From: Choristoneura fumiferana
Taxonomy: Eukaryota > Arthropoda > Insecta > Lepidoptera > Tortricidae
DNA: 64,000 nucleotides
NCBI RefSeq assembly: GCF_025370935.1
Contig: NC_133495.1
Coordinates: forward strand, 1,231,440-1,295,439
Direction: 5' to 3'
A program made the position numbers and the translations under genes. The notes beneath the pieces are model-generated. The model did no database searches. It was not told the origin of the DNA and saw only the letters and a program-made list of their open reading frames with translations. Positions 1 through 12,118 of the stretch are shown in pieces; positions within the stretch are counted from its first letter, which is position 1; the number at the start of each line of letters is the position of its first letter.

Positions 1-195
1 CAGCTTGATACAACATGCTGCACGCTGTTCCTGCGTCTTTGCGACAACATACTATCTAATAAATAATACCAATGTAGATATACTAACATAGTTCTTAAGT
101 TTCTATTGTTACTAACATGCTATGGACCAAATTAGTTGTCTGACAATAAAAACATTTTATTTTATTTTTATTTTATACCTCCACGAATTTCTAAG

Positions 196-1300
196 AAAAC
201 CGGCCAAGTGCGAGTCAAACTCGCACACGAAGGATTCCGTACCATTATCTATATAACATAAGACACTATATTACAATCTTTTTTTAAAGTTCCGTAGCCA
301 AAATGGCAGAAACGGAACCCTTATAGTTTCGCCATGTCTGTCTGTCTGTCTGTCCGTCCGCGGCTTTGCTCAGGGACTATCAATGTAAGAAAGCTGTAAC
401 TTTTCACGAAAATATCTATATAACATAAGACACTATAATTATGTTTTTTAGGGTTCCGTAGCCAAAATGGCCAAAACGGAACCTTATAGTTTCGCCATGT
501 CTGTCCTGTCTGTCTGTCCGTCCGCGGCTTTGCTCAGGGACTATCAATGTTAGAAAGCTGTAACTTTTCACGAATAGATATGTAAACTATGCCAACTAAA
601 TGGTACAATAAAATACAAAAAAAATTTTAGATTACCCATAAATGTAAAGTGGGGGTGTTTCCTTTTCCATCCACCTTGTAGTGTGGGGTATCGTTGGATA
701 GGTCTTTAAAACCATTATAGAGGTGTGATGCGTTTGCAAAATATTCAACTTTAAAGTGTAATTTTTCATTAAAATCGATCGTCCACCCCCCTCTAAAATG
801 TAAACCGTGGGTGAAATTGAAAAAATTCAGGATGGTAGTAAGTGTATCAAACTTACAAGGAAAACGGTTAAGTTTTCTTAAGGATTATTAGTAGTTTAAG
901 AGTAAATAGCAGCCTAAGGTATAAAATATACCTAAACTTGAAATATTCCGCACAAAATACGAAATCCTTAGAAAATATTACTTAAATTTTCACCTGGCAC
1001 AAAACATCACGTTTGTGGCATGGAAGCCCATTTAAATATTTATTTTATTCCGGTTTTAGTATTTGTTTATACATCGTCATCTGTGAAACGTCAACTGTCT
1101 AGCTATCACGGTTCATGAGATACAGCCTGGTGACAGACAGAAAAACGGACAATAGAGTCTTAGTAATAGGTTCCGTTTTTACCCTTTGGGAAACCCTAAA
1201 AAAGGGTCTAGACAGTTGGTCAACCGGACAACAAAGTCATCTTCATGTTATATAGGATTTCGTTTTCCTTTTCAGGTACTGAACCCTAAAAACATAATTT
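196..1300 (+). repeat. Lepidopteran dispersed repeat of about 1.1 kb with internal tandem duplication
   Basis: The stretch opens with 'accggccaagtgcgagtc' style sequence and contains 'ttccgtagccaaaatggc' and a closing 'ggttccgttttt' segment, a combination I know as a very common interspersed repeat of moth genomes. Positions 247-413 and 414-575 are two tandem copies of about 165 bp, each with the 'tctgtctgtc' run and 'agggactatcaatgt'. No open reading frame of note. The assembly gap lies just right of it. The family class (non-LTR or non-autonomous) cannot be decided from one copy. Confidence 0.6.
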
Positions 1301-1389
1301 AAGTAGGAGATCAAACCAAAACCAATCGAAATTAAATCAGAAGTTCCAAGTGCGGTTTCAAGCAAAATTAAAACAAAAACAAAAAAAAT

Positions 1390-1489
1390 NNNNNNNNNNN
1401 NNNNNNNNNNNNNNNNNNNNNNNNNNNNNNNNNNNNNNNNNNNNNNNNNNNNNNNNNNNNNNNNNNNNNNNNNNNNNNNNNNNNNNNNN
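1390..1489. other. Assembly gap, 100 N
   Basis: Exactly 100 unknown bases; a scaffold gap of arbitrary size. It lies in the intron or flank just upstream of the first transporter exon seen here, so an upstream exon could be hidden in it. Confidence 0.99.
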
Positions 1490-1746
1490 TATAGCGGTAG
1501 GGGTAGGTGGAACAGGGGGTGATTATTTTCATTGAGCTCTTTATATTTTGATGCCCTTCCATATATTATGATCAAGGTTAGAAGAAAGAATAAAAGACCG
1601 AGCACAGTTTACACAAAATCCAAAACTTCTTCCACAAATTTCAATCAACCCATTAAATGATACCTACATACAAGTGCGTCGAAATATCGGTATCTACAGC
1701 CATAGCAAGGAAACACGTCTAACTTACTGACAAAATTATTCCCCAG

Positions 1747-4700
1747 GGTCGCGTAGTCAAGACCCCGTATCCAGACTGGGTGCTGCTCATAGCCCTCTGC
1801 ATGATCCTGGCCGGAGTGCTGCCCATCCCAGTGGTGCTGCTGCTGAGGCGCTTCCAGTGCCTCGCCTTCGACGTGGACATCCATCAGGGCTCCATCCGCA
1901 GGATCGAGACCACTGTGTCCACTAAGGAGATGATGAGCGACCAAGATGTGAGTAGGGGGTGGTGGGGGATGGAATGGTCTTTCGAGTTGGTGTGCCTTTT
2001 GTACCTATTTTAGTATTTACAGATATAATTGAATACAGTACTTACCTACAGTACAGTGAGGTAAGAAAATAAAACAAAAAGCAAGGTAGACCACAAGCGG
2101 TATTATCGCTTAAAATTAATCTCAACGATTTTGTTGCAGAACTTAATAGGAACGAGCTCTAAATTTTATATATAAAACACCGTCTTTTAAACAAAATAAG
2201 TTCCTCTTATTTTAACATTTAAGTACTTTATCTACAAGTACAGTTTCATGCTAGTTCCATGAAAGGAAGCAGGGGTTCCAAAACTACGACATGCAAGCAA
2301 GTATACGAAAACTTTCACATGAAACTAAGAAGAAGAAAAACATCTATGATCCGGCTCGAAGGACCATACCGCAATTATTTTCTGTAAATAAAATTCTAAT
2401 CCTTCATATATGCTAATACCACTAACTTATTATAAATGCTAAGTAAATAAAAAGTAAAACTGTTTTGTTGTTGCTAATGTAAATAATATTTAAAATGTAC
2501 TGGGAGCTTCAAAACTATACAAGATCCAATCAAAGACTTATCTATGCTCTATGGTCTGTGGAAATCTTGGGACTTTAAATAAAATTTTATTTGAAATCCT
2601 ATAGTTTAGACGTTTCCAGCCGGTTGTTCAGGCCTTATGGTGATTTTCCACCGGCGAGTCAAGACGAGACGAGAATTGAAATTTGTATGTATTCTCGCGC
2701 GCCCGCCGCGAGCCGCCGCGGGCGCCGCCATACAAATTTTAATTCTCGTCTCGCCTCGTCTCCTCTCGCCTCGCCGGTGGAAAATCACTTTTATTGTCTA
2801 ACGCACTTGGAATCAATCGTTTTCACCACTTTTTTCTGTCACGTGGTTTAAAACGAGGGTAGAAAAGGATGGTGAATGCTATCGTGAACGTCAGCGCATT
2901 AGACAATACCTCTGGGAGGCTACTACGAAATTTAAAAATCGAAGTTCGTATCATACCGTCGCTCTCACTCTCGTATTAAATAATATAAGCGAGTGCGGGA
3001 CGGCAAGATATTAAGTTCGAATTTTGCACTTCGTAGTAGGGCCTGAACGCGACAGTCGCATGACAGTCGCGTCGAGTGTTGCCAGTGCGTGTGTTAGCTT
3101 GCGAGTGTGATAGGTGTTGTCGCCGGAGTCAGCTCCACCAGCGCCCGCGCAGCTCTTCGCTGAGGCCGCCACGAGGTTCACCATCGGCGACTTTGATGTA
3201 AGTAGCGTAAGAAAAATAAATTTAAAAACTAAAATCAAGTAAATAAAAGTATGATAAAAGCAAGGATCTAGTCTTTGGGAATTAAAGCGACTCAACCCAA
3301 AAAAAAGCATAAGAAAAGTCCCTGACAATGTCGCTATTAAGTATAAGTCAACGCACGTAAAAAGAGCTCTGGGTGGCTAGTGGAGGGGATTGTTTGCGCA
3401 TCTGTCAACTAACAAGCCAATGGCGTGACGGCCGCGCGCGCGCTCCTACGCCCCCTCCCGCGTCCCCCACTGCTCCGCCGCCAATTTGGTCCGTATTTCG
3501 CTCACTGCGCAGGCATGTCGCCAGGAGCTCTTATTACGTGCGTTGATTTGTACAGCCAGTAGCAGAAGTGTATGGTTCTGGCGCTTAAAATGATGAACAC
3601 TCTTTTGCAGTAGAGTCGTGTGTAAATCACTTTGAACACCATAACCGCTATCCACTTCTGCTGCGACTGCGACTGTACTCGTAAGTATAGTGACAAACAG
3701 TAACATAACCGATCACAAGTGTGAATAAAATTATAATTGCTGTACTGATTCTAGTATTTCCTCGGGACTTAAGAAGAAATATTTTTCCAAATATCCATGA
3801 CCATGAAATACAAAAAAAAACATGTCGAAGAAAATAGAACTTTATCCTTTTAGCGAATTAGTCGCTATAAAACAAAAGACGACGTGAATGAATGACTGAG
3901 TGACTGAGGAAAGAACTGTACACTTAGTGTAAGTTTCAGTACCCCTTTGTGTAGTGTTTCCATAGAAATTGAGATTTAAACGCGAACGCGATCGAGACGT
4001 ATTTTGTAACCGAAATTTACACTAAGGGTACTGAAGAGTGAATAAGGTTGCCCTGACTTTTAGGTTCGATAAGCGACACAGAGAATCTAGAAAAGAGGGG
4101 AAAGGGGAATGGCTAACATTAAAACCAAAAATAAATATTGTACTGACTTTCAAGTCAGTAGAGTTCAAATAAAGTCATTTTTCGTGGTTCTTTTCTTGGT
4201 GTACGTTGCCTGAAATTGCGGTGTTACCCTTCAAACTATTTTCAACGCTCGGTATAACGTTCTGTATGTAAATATCGTCGATCTCCTTAGGGCGCGGACA
4301 GCGGCGACGAGCGGCCCAGCAAGCGAGTCTCGGCGAACATCGCGCGCGCTCGCCCCAACAAATAGATGTTTGTGGATACGTATGCTCGTGCTTGTTGCCT
4401 GTTGAAGCATGCTTTACTTGTTCCTTTGCACAGGATATAGCTGATAATTTGGTCAATAACACGATCTAATTTTGTTTTTATTTATTTCTTAATCTATACT
4501 TACCTTATTCTTACACAGGATATGTTTAATAATTAATTACCTAAATAGTTTTTAATATTTTTTTATTACTTTATTAGTTAGGTATACATATTTTGTTGGT
4601 ATATGTATACTTAAGGTATTTATAGTATGGGCCATGCTGCCCAAAATAAATAGTTTATTATTATTATTAACAACTGTATTTTCAAATATGCTTAAGAATT

Positions 4701-6383
4701 TATTTTCAATTAATTTCACCGGGTTCCGGACTACCCCACCAATATATTTTTTGTAAAAAAATAATAAAATAGTAGATTTTTTTATTGACTGCACTGCACT
4801 GCACTTGCATTTTAAGGGCGGTTTCAGACTAGCGTTTTAGTATGTTCGTGTACGGCACGGACTAAACCGAACATGCGCGTGCGCCTCATCCCTGCGTGTT
4901 CAACACTCGAAGAAAACTAAACCGCACCTGAGAGCCTACTACGAAATTCCAAAATCGAAGTTCGTATCGTACCGTCCCTCTCACTCTCGTATTAAATAGT
5001 ATAAGTGTCAGAGGGACACGAACTTTGATTTTCGAATTTCAGAGTAGCCCCGCTGTACGAACTTCCAAAAACGAGCGTATAGGCGCGAATAGAACGCTAT
5101 TCTGCAGAATCCGCCCTACCCAACCTGCATAACTGCACTAAATTCCAACTCAATGAAGGTTTCTTGACAGGCGAAATATCGCTAGATGGCGTTAGTATTG
5201 AGTGGTCCGTTTGAAGTTATAGTCTTAAGCTGCGTACGGACAGCGCGTAGATTGGTACGCGTACGCGTAGTCGGTTACGCGTGTCCTGGAACGCCATGTC
5301 CGTACGTGCAGCTACGCGTACACTCTTGGAGAACGCGTGCCGCATAAACTGACTCGAGAATCGCGGGTTGGTCTTTGGCCGCGCGTCAAAGAGGACGCGC
5401 TCGTTCTGGTACGCGATATTTAGACGGCAAAAATGGATAAAGCTCTGGAGTTCGTAAGCTCGTAGCGCTATGGATCGATTAAGCTCCCATTTAGGTTCGC
5501 GGCGGTCCGCACAGGAGCTGTACGCTGTACCCGTATCCAATGTACGCGTAAACACACGCGGAACCGACTACGCGTACCAATGTACGCGCTGTTCGTACGC
5601 AGCTTTATGCGATTAGCTCATTTAGTTATTTAACCGCATACTTGCTTGCTGTTTAAGATCGCGGGATCGTGATGCGGAAAGCACAAGACCGGTCCTGAGT
5701 GGAGAGCCTTGGGAAGGGCCTACGTCCAGTGGTGGACGTCTATCGGCTGACATGATGATGATGAAACTTGCTGCGATAAGCTCATTTAGTTATTTATGCC
5801 ATGCACGAAGATGCGTGATTTGACAAAATTAGACAAAATTTATCGTGAATGACTCTACCTATAACAAACGTGACGCAATTGTCAAAGTTGTCGAACGGAC
5901 CTCACGATACTGCTGGGCTACTACGAGACTCGAAACTCGAAGTTCGTGTCGTGCGATCCCTTTCACACTTATACTATTAAATTCGAGAGCGAGAGGGACG
6001 GTACAATACGAACTTCGAGTTTCGAGTTTCGTAGTAGCCCAGCTGCGGGGCTACTCCGAAATTCGAAAATCGAAGTTCGTGTCGTTCTGGACATTACGGT
6101 ACGATAAGAACTTCGATTTTCGAATTTCCCTCGAAAGGCCCTCTGTCACAGAAACCCTCATTCGATTACCAATTACCATACATTGCCTACATTAACAAAC
6201 GCAAAGGAACATCGAAAGTTTAACAGAAGGTTGTAAAAACATTTTTTTTTGTAGTCGGACTCCGAAGACGCCCACCCTCGGGGCTTCGAGTCCAGCAGCG
6301 ACGAAGAGGTCATCAGCACGAGGGGCCGCCTCGCCATGAGGGCCGGCCGCCCGACCAGCTTCCACATGGACGTCGTCGAGTGA
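1747..6383 (+). CDS. SLC6-family sodium/chloride-coupled transporter, C-terminal three exons (partial)
   Basis: Coding exons are 1747-1947 (67 codons), 3114-3197 (28 codons) and 6255-6383 (42 codons plus TGA), all joining in phase 0. The first follows a 'ccccag' acceptor and ends at a gtgagt donor. The second has a weak polypyrimidine tract; 3129 is an alternative in-frame acceptor. The third follows a T-rich 'gtag'. Exon 1 begins with KTPYPDW and one hydrophobic segment (VLLIALCMILAGVLPIPVV), as in the last transmembrane helix of SLC6 transporters, then RRFQCLAF. The remaining tail of roughly 100 residues is cytoplasmic, Ser/Asp/Glu rich (SDSEDAHPRGFESSSDEE) and ends in MDVVE. The LPIPVV segment suggests the orphan SLC6A15/A17-like group, but the transport core is outside the window, so substrate cannot be called. 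The family call is fairly sure, the subfamily a guess. Confidence 0.75.
2640..2788. mobile_element. Palindromic MITE in transporter intron
   Basis: The ends are inverted copies: 'tgattttccaccggcgag' on the left and 'ctcgccggtggaaaatca' on the right. Inner arms also pair ('gagacgagaattgaaatttg' against 'caaattttaattctcgtc'). The centre is a GC-rich 'gcgcgcccgccgcgagccg'. It is non-coding and would fold into a long hairpin. Confidence 0.65.
2914..3043. mobile_element. PAL-1 palindromic element, copy 1
   Basis: One of eight copies in this window of an imperfect inverted repeat of about 125 bp (label PAL-1 is mine). Typical ends are 'gggctactacgaaattcg' and its complement 'cgaatttcgtagtagccc'. 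The centre holds 'ctctcgtattaaataatata'. This copy lies 70 bp before transporter exon 3114-3197. Confidence 0.7.
3918..4036. mobile_element. Short inverted-repeat element, copy 1 of 2
   Basis: Left end 'agtgtaagtttcagtaccc' pairs with the right end 'aatttacactaagggtactg'. A related copy lies at 8283-8470. It holds 'tttccatagaaattgaga' in the middle. Non-autonomous MITE by structure. Confidence 0.5.
4932..5051. mobile_element. PAL-1 palindromic element, copy 2
   Basis: Has 'ctactacgaaattcc' at the left and 'cgaatttcagagtagccc' at the right, with the central 'ctctcgtattaaatagtata'. Same family as 2914-3043. Confidence 0.7.
5145..5640. mobile_element. MITE family B (as at 11488-11842), split by another MITE
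   Basis: The left piece 5155-5222 carries 'gcgaaatatcgctagatggcg' style sequence, also seen at 11500-11545. The right piece 5608-5632 ('gcgattagctcatttagtt') matches the complement of 11750-11775. Between them lies the inverted-repeat element 5226-5605, so this appears to be an old family-B copy interrupted by a younger insertion. Confidence 0.5.
5226..5605. mobile_element. 380-bp MITE with terminal inverted repeats of about 50 bp
   Basis: Left terminus 'aagctgcgtacggacagcgc' is the inverse of the right terminus 'gcgctgttcgtacgcagctt'. The next 30 bp also pair ('attggtacgcgtacgcgtag' against 'ctacgcgtaccaatgtacgc'). The inner part is CG-rich for this genome and has no credible protein. A right-end fragment of the same family occurs at 6543-6583. 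Confidence 0.75.
5656..5765 (+). mobile_element. RTE-type LINE 3' end fragment
   Basis: A short frame reads like the end of RTE reverse transcriptases (about 'AQDRSEWRALG' then 'YVQ.WTSIG' and a stop) and is followed by a 'gatgatgatgatga' tail, the usual RTE 3' signature. Small frame breaks are present, so it is dead. Confidence 0.55.
5914..6042. mobile_element. PAL-1 palindromic element, copy 3
   Basis: Very clear termini: 'ctgggctactacgag' and 'cgtagtagcccag'. The centre carries 'cacttatactattaaattcg'. Confidence 0.75.
6048..6132. mobile_element. PAL-1 palindromic element, copy 4 (short)
   Basis: Starts 'ggggctactccgaaattcg' only 5 bp after copy 3 and ends near 'cttcgattttcgaatttc'. The centre is deleted, leaving about 85 bp. 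It lies 120 bp before the last transporter exon. Confidence 0.6.
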
Positions 6384-6410
6384 TAAACTTGTTAGGCTGG
6401 TGGATGTACT

Positions 6411-6541
6411 CAGGCCCTATAATACTACGAAGTGCGAAATTCGAACTTCGTATCTTGGCGTCCCGCTGACGCTTGTATTATTTAATACGAGAGTGAAAGG
6501 GACGGTACGAAACGAACTTCGATTTTCGAATTTCGTAGTGA
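6411..6541. mobile_element. PAL-1 palindromic element, copy 5
   Basis: Begins 'caggccctataatactac' 27 bp after the transporter stop codon and ends 'tttcgaatttcgtagtgac', so it would form part of the 3' UTR. It is followed directly by a fragment (6543-6583) of the right end of the 5226-5605 element. Confidence 0.65.
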
Positions 6542-6689
6542 CTACGGCGTACCAATGTACGCGCTGTCCGTACGCAGCTTTACAAAGTCTCATCAGATGG
6601 GTAAAGGTTAAAAAATACCAATAACATACCTACTCTTGGTACTTATTTATTCACGCTCCAACACAAAGAACAAGATCAAATTCCAACAA

Positions 6690-6695
6690 AATAAA
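6690..6695 (+). terminator. Candidate polyadenylation signal for the transporter
   Basis: AATAAA about 307 bases after the stop codon, the first such hexamer on the + strand that I see. AT-rich surroundings make the call weak. Confidence 0.3.
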
Positions 6696-6699
6696 ATAA

Positions 6700-8282
6700 C
6701 TTGAGTGCATCCGTCTAACCTGACCCTTATTTTGGAATTCACATGTATTTTATTTACATGCTAATTTCCTTTACTAATTTATTATATTAGATGTAAGTTT
6801 TAATGTTTGTGACACTAAAAATGCTATGCGATGCGATGCAATGCAATGTTTGTATTTATGAGGTGGTAACGATCCCTTCCTAACCGACATCAAAAAAGGA
6901 GGTTATCAGTTCCGCTGTATTTTTTATCTGTACCATCCAACGTGGAGCGTTTGAGTGCTATAGGGCCCACCGATTATTGCTGATTCCACCACCACACAGA
7001 CTCACAACCACAGCCACCATCTCGTACGCACCATTCTATAATATGAGTTACCTACTTATAGGTACGCCGTTACAAATTATGATTTAAAAAAAAGTCCGGA
7101 CATTGCATTGTGGAGCAAAGCACCGCATTCCTTGGTGGCTGAGTTGCCAATGGTTTAACAGCTAAGTCGTTACTTTACTAGTCAAGAAATTGTTGAACTG
7201 TGCACACAGAGTCGCGCCAACAGCAATCAAATGTCTGTATTTGATGAAGGAGGAAGTTTATTAATTACCTACCTACTTAGACACTGCAATTAGAATGTTG
7301 ATGTTAAGTTATTATATCTATCTAATCAGTATTGTTACTTGTACTATTATCTATTCTGTGGTATGTACGCGAATAATTCAGGCGCATAAGCAATTTAATT
7401 GAGTCAACCTCTAAAAAGGAAATATAAAGCTGGAAACACGTACAAACCCTTATTATGGCATTTTTAACTCGTCTCAAAACTACGCAGTTATTACTGCTTA
7501 AAAATACATTCAGGGTTCCCCAGAATTCCCGCGGGATAAAGAATCAGGAGAAAAACGAGAATGCTTAGTCATGTGCGCTCTACGCGCTATATTTCAAAAT
7601 GGTTGAACTAAACTCTAAAACTTTGTTAATTTTGTAAATCTTCTTTGCGAACTACTATCCGTTAGAGTAGTGTTATGTTTTAAGGCATTGAATACACCTT
7701 TATTTCAACAAACATAATATAGTATAAAAAGAAACGATAACAATTACATAGATGTAATTTAATTTATGTTTCAATGTGTTTATTTTGAAATGGATCCCAC
7801 TAACGCGCTGCGGCTGTGTTTTGCCCAATTTATACTATTCGATATTTATTATTGCTTTTTCTTTCTTTCTGTGTATCGATTGTGTATGTTTCTCTCTCTA
7901 AAAAAAAAACAATAGGAAATGCGATTTTTTGAAAAAAAAAACTGACATGACTTTTGACCTTGAATATCTTAAGATGTTGACCCGAGACTTTTGAGCGAAT
8001 TTAGAATGCCATACAATAAAGCTCTATAATGAGTTTCCAGACTCTTAACTCTCAATAATGGCTGGTTCAAATTTTGATACTTAGGTACTGCTCAAAAAAT
8101 GTATATTGTGTTTGACTTGTTAATGGAATTTATGTCAATAAAAATAATAATAGGCCATCAGGCATGTTCAAGACATTGTGATATCAAAACTTGCAAGAAA
8201 CAAGGATAGGTAAAATAAAACGACTGACCTATTATATGTATTGTACAATGTTATTGTAGGTCTAGGGGCAGCCTAGGTACTT
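6700..8282. other. Gene-free spacer
   Basis: AT-rich sequence with short A and T runs and no coding frame with exon-like borders. A fragment 'ttcccgcgggataaagaatc' (7527-7546) resembles the Lep1-like repeats elsewhere in the window. Nothing else recognised. Confidence 0.5.
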
Positions 8283-8470
8283 AAAGTGAGTGCGAGGAGC
8301 GCTACCGTCCTGAACGCACACCTTTGAGAAAGATCTTCCGTAAAGATCGTTTGCGTTAAAATCTCAATTTGTATGGAAACACGAACGTCGCAAACGTTCC
8401 GTTAGAGGCGCTGTTCGTGTTTCCATATAAATTGAGAATTTAGTAACCGAAAACTTACACTAAGGGCACT
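8283..8470. mobile_element. Short inverted-repeat element, copy 2 of 2
   Basis: Right end 'aaaacttacactaagggcac' matches the right end of 3918-4036. The internal arms 'tttgtatggaaacacgaac' and 'gttcgtgtttccatataaa' are inverted copies of each other. Confidence 0.5.
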
Positions 8471-11400
8471 GACTAATCGTGAGTTGAACCGTTTACTTGT
8501 TGTAATTTTCAAAACGTCTTACGGAGCTTAAGTAATATTATATTCTTAATTATTCGCATCAGAAACACATCATAATATCGTGAAACATCTGTAATAAAAT
8601 AAAGTTAATAATAAACTCGGTCGAATCCTGTGTGCACCTAGCCTTGTTAGGTCTATTAGGCTCTAAAACTTAATGATTAGCGTTGATTAGCTACTAAATT
8701 AAAGCACTGATTCTTAGATCAGGATGAATGTTGAGTACTTAGTCTTAAACAACAATATACATCGCATCAACTCAACTTGCTGACAAGACGCAGTGGGAGC
8801 AAAACTCAAGTGAATTTATTACTACTAAACAAAAAAAATCTAGTATCTATGTTTCGTTGATGACAATTGCTATTTGTTGCATATGTAAACTACGTTATTT
8901 TTGATACAAAGATACGTACTTAATTTAAACAATTAAAGAAACATTTTTTGGAAAGTCTGGATTCCATTTTCGATCAATGACACTAAGAAGACAATTCTAA
9001 CAAGGTAACGGCTAGGTTACGTTGTTCTGTGTTGGAGTTTCGGTCTAGGTTTCGTCTCCATCATCAAATCAGGTCGATGGTACCATATTATTTTCATCAG
9101 AACTACCTACGCAGACGAGAATTAGCACATTAAATTCTAAAAAACAATTTCACGGCAAGGTGTCCATCGAATACTCGTACCCTTTGACATAAATTGTTTT
9201 GGCGTCTTAGAAAAAGATGTCACGTTGCTATTAAAATTGGAAATATTTATACTGTTGTCTTGTTAGCGAGCTCAATATTCTATATAATAACATGATTATA
9301 TATCGAAACAAAACAGGAAATAATAACGTTATCTTCGCGGTTAGATTAGCGTAGTTAAATAGGTTTAAGAGGATCAGCGATGCTAGTTCGTTAATTAGGT
9401 AGGTCTAGGCGTAGAACGCACACATTATCATGGAGGGGTGGACTGGTTCTGGTGGAAAACTTCTTACCTATCATCAACAATCAAATATTTTGACTTATCG
9501 CTTTTAACTTTGATGAATTATAACAGGGTTTTAACCACACAACCCTCAATATATTTATAACTATTGTAGAAAGGACACAATACCTACTGCACCACCTGCA
9601 AATGACACGTAGATTGAGATTCTATAAACTATGACACCTATGCTAAAGACAACTAATTATACAGAAGGATTCGGAATACGTGAACTTTCCAACCCAGTAC
9701 ATTACATACACCTACACAAGTCGTGTACAAATGGTTGTTTTTCAATGAACTTGCTGTAGTGTTATCAACTCATACCTTTGAAAAAAAAAGAAATCGCTTA
9801 AGTTACTGCTATGAAATGAGAGCCTAATAAATAGAGTGGGTTCTGATCACGTCAGAATCCTGTATAATTTATTACTGCACTAGTGTCCGATCGAGGTTTT
9901 GGCATAAAAATCATGTTTTGTATAAATACAAGGATCCCGCTAGGCTAATCGGCTGAAGAACATTATCTTTAATGGTTTGTCCATTAACTGGTATAAAACA
10001 TAAAATAAAGTTGCATTGCAATGCAAAAACTACTGCATATACTTACTTACTCCAGCCTTTTAGTGTTGCGCCGTGCAAAATATTTAACTGCCTTTTAGCG
10101 ACCTTTATGCCTTACTATAGGTATAAAACTTGAGGATACGTACTTTTAAAATCTTGACTTTAGTTAATTAAGGGCAGAACGGGTAAACGAGTACATACAA
10201 ATTACCAGTCCAGACCAGTCTATCTCTGTGTTGTAAAGGTGAAAATCGCTGTATACTTAAATTAAGTAAAAATCGTTTTAGCAGCTACGCCAGTCCTCCT
10301 CTAAGGGGGATATTCCAAAACAGGTGTTACCAGCTTTTTAAATATTTATATGTGATGCAAAGAGTTCCAAAGATGTTTATAGTTGAGATTCTTAACTACT
10401 TAATTATCTAAATTTGAAAATATATTAGCAGATTTATTCGTTTCTTTATAAGTACCTAAGTCATTTTCGATTTTTATTAAACAAATTATATTAGCAAGAA
10501 ATATTGACGGTTTACGATTTCTTTTTAATTTAGTCGCTATTTTTATTATGTTTTGATATGTAAACTAATAAATAGTAGGTATGATTTAATTTTTTGATCA
10601 AGCGCGGTTGGGTAGTGTACCTACGAAACCCGTGTACATGTATATCGCATCGAAACAGCAAAAAAGTTTCGCATTATTTGGAAATTAAATATGTTTTTAA
10701 ATTACATTAGGTATTTACAGTTTTAATGATTAAGATTTTTAAACTATTTATTTGCATTGCGTCACTTTTATTTGCAATAAGAGACTTTGTTTTCAAAATT
10801 TTGATACATTATTTGAACACTGTGTTATAAATTAGTCCAGAATATTTCAACGGATGGTTGGGCTAGTTCCACTGAACACTGTAAAGACTTTTCGGAATTT
10901 TCGATTGAAAATATAGTCACCATTTGAACATCGATCAATTATGGAAAAATTCATCGACTGCTTAATAGCAGCATGATTGACTAATCATCTTAAAATTACA
11001 TGTGTGTAATGTGATGCGATGTATTTTTTTAATGCAACCTACATCGTGCAACCAACCTTGTTTTTTACCTGGATCCAGCTCAACGCGACCTTAAGAACAT
11101 TATGTTATAATTATTAGATAGCTTCGGGATATTATCCCACCTAGCGTAGCGAAACTGACTATTAAAATATTGTAATTACATTTTGAAAATGCAGACCTAA
11201 TAAATTATTGCCATCAGCTGTGTGTATTTTACTACCTAATTTTTCCTAACTTACGACCATTGGTGTACGCCAGGGTTGCACGGGATAATTATTAAGATAA
11301 TTATCAATGATAATAATATCTATAACTGCGGATTGTATTACGCATTTAAGCGTAAAATCTTGTGTTGTATCCAAGTTATATTCAAACACAAGAAGTGTAA

Positions 11401-11487
11401 CAACGAAAAATATTTTATTCGGACAGTAACCGGATAATTATCTGATATTTAGCAGATTATTTCAGATAATTATTGCATCTTTTCACA
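8471..11487. other. Gene-free spacer, 3 kb
   Basis: AT-rich, with no exon with both splice signals and conserved-looking coding, and no clear repeat family. The only local structure noticed is a small AT-rich run of 'gataattattaagataatt' type at 11285-11320. Confidence 0.5.
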
Positions 11488-11842
11488 ATGAGGGTTTTCA
11501 CAGAGGCGAAATATCGCTAGATGGCGTTAGTATCGTGAGATCCGTTTGACGTTTGCTCGTGAATTGTTAAGGCTGGTTTATCTCTCCGCACAGGCTTTTT
11601 ATATGAGTTTCCTATCCGCAAGGACGGTCGTCCGTACGGACGGACCCCTCCGTATTACTCTAAAACGCTCCCAGGAAGCTCATATAGATCAGCCTGTGCG
11701 GAGCGATCCGTACTGACGGTACGCGTGACACTAAAACCAGCCTATAAAACTAAATGAGCTAATCGCACGCAAGCAAACGTCAAATGGCCCCTAACGATAC
11801 TAACGCCATCTAGCGAGATTTCTCCTCTGTGCAAACCATCAT
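11488..11842. mobile_element. MITE family B with a second MITE nested inside
   Basis: Outer inverted repeats are about 70 bp: the left contains 'atatcgctagatggcgttag' and the right its inverse 'ctaacgccatctagcgagat', both bordered by a 'cacagagg' type end. Inside lies another inverted-repeat element, 11570-11743, whose ends are 'aggctggttt' and 'aaaccagcct' with paired 'ccgcacaggct' and 'agcctgtgcgg'. So the unit is a nest of two elements. Confidence 0.7.
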
Positions 11843-12118
11843 TACTTAATTTCGCAATGATTTCTTTGGCAGATTGCATGGAATGTCAATATGGCATTTG
11901 TTCTACCTTAGTAGGTGCGTGATTCAGTCTCTTAGACCGTACGCACCTGCTATTGTCACTACTTTAAAAAACTCGTACCTCAAAATAGATAATTTTTCTA
12001 TGTAAACTTTATGAACATTACGTCAAGGTTCAATTTTGTTGACATATTGATTTTAGATACGAGATTTTTTCAAAGTAGGTAGGTAGTTACGATATAGTCT
12101 GTTAGCCAAGAGTTGAAA

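Noticed and set aside
5217..5555. Minus-strand 112-codon frame
   Set aside because: Lies in the CG-rich inverted-repeat MITE; stop depletion follows from base composition.
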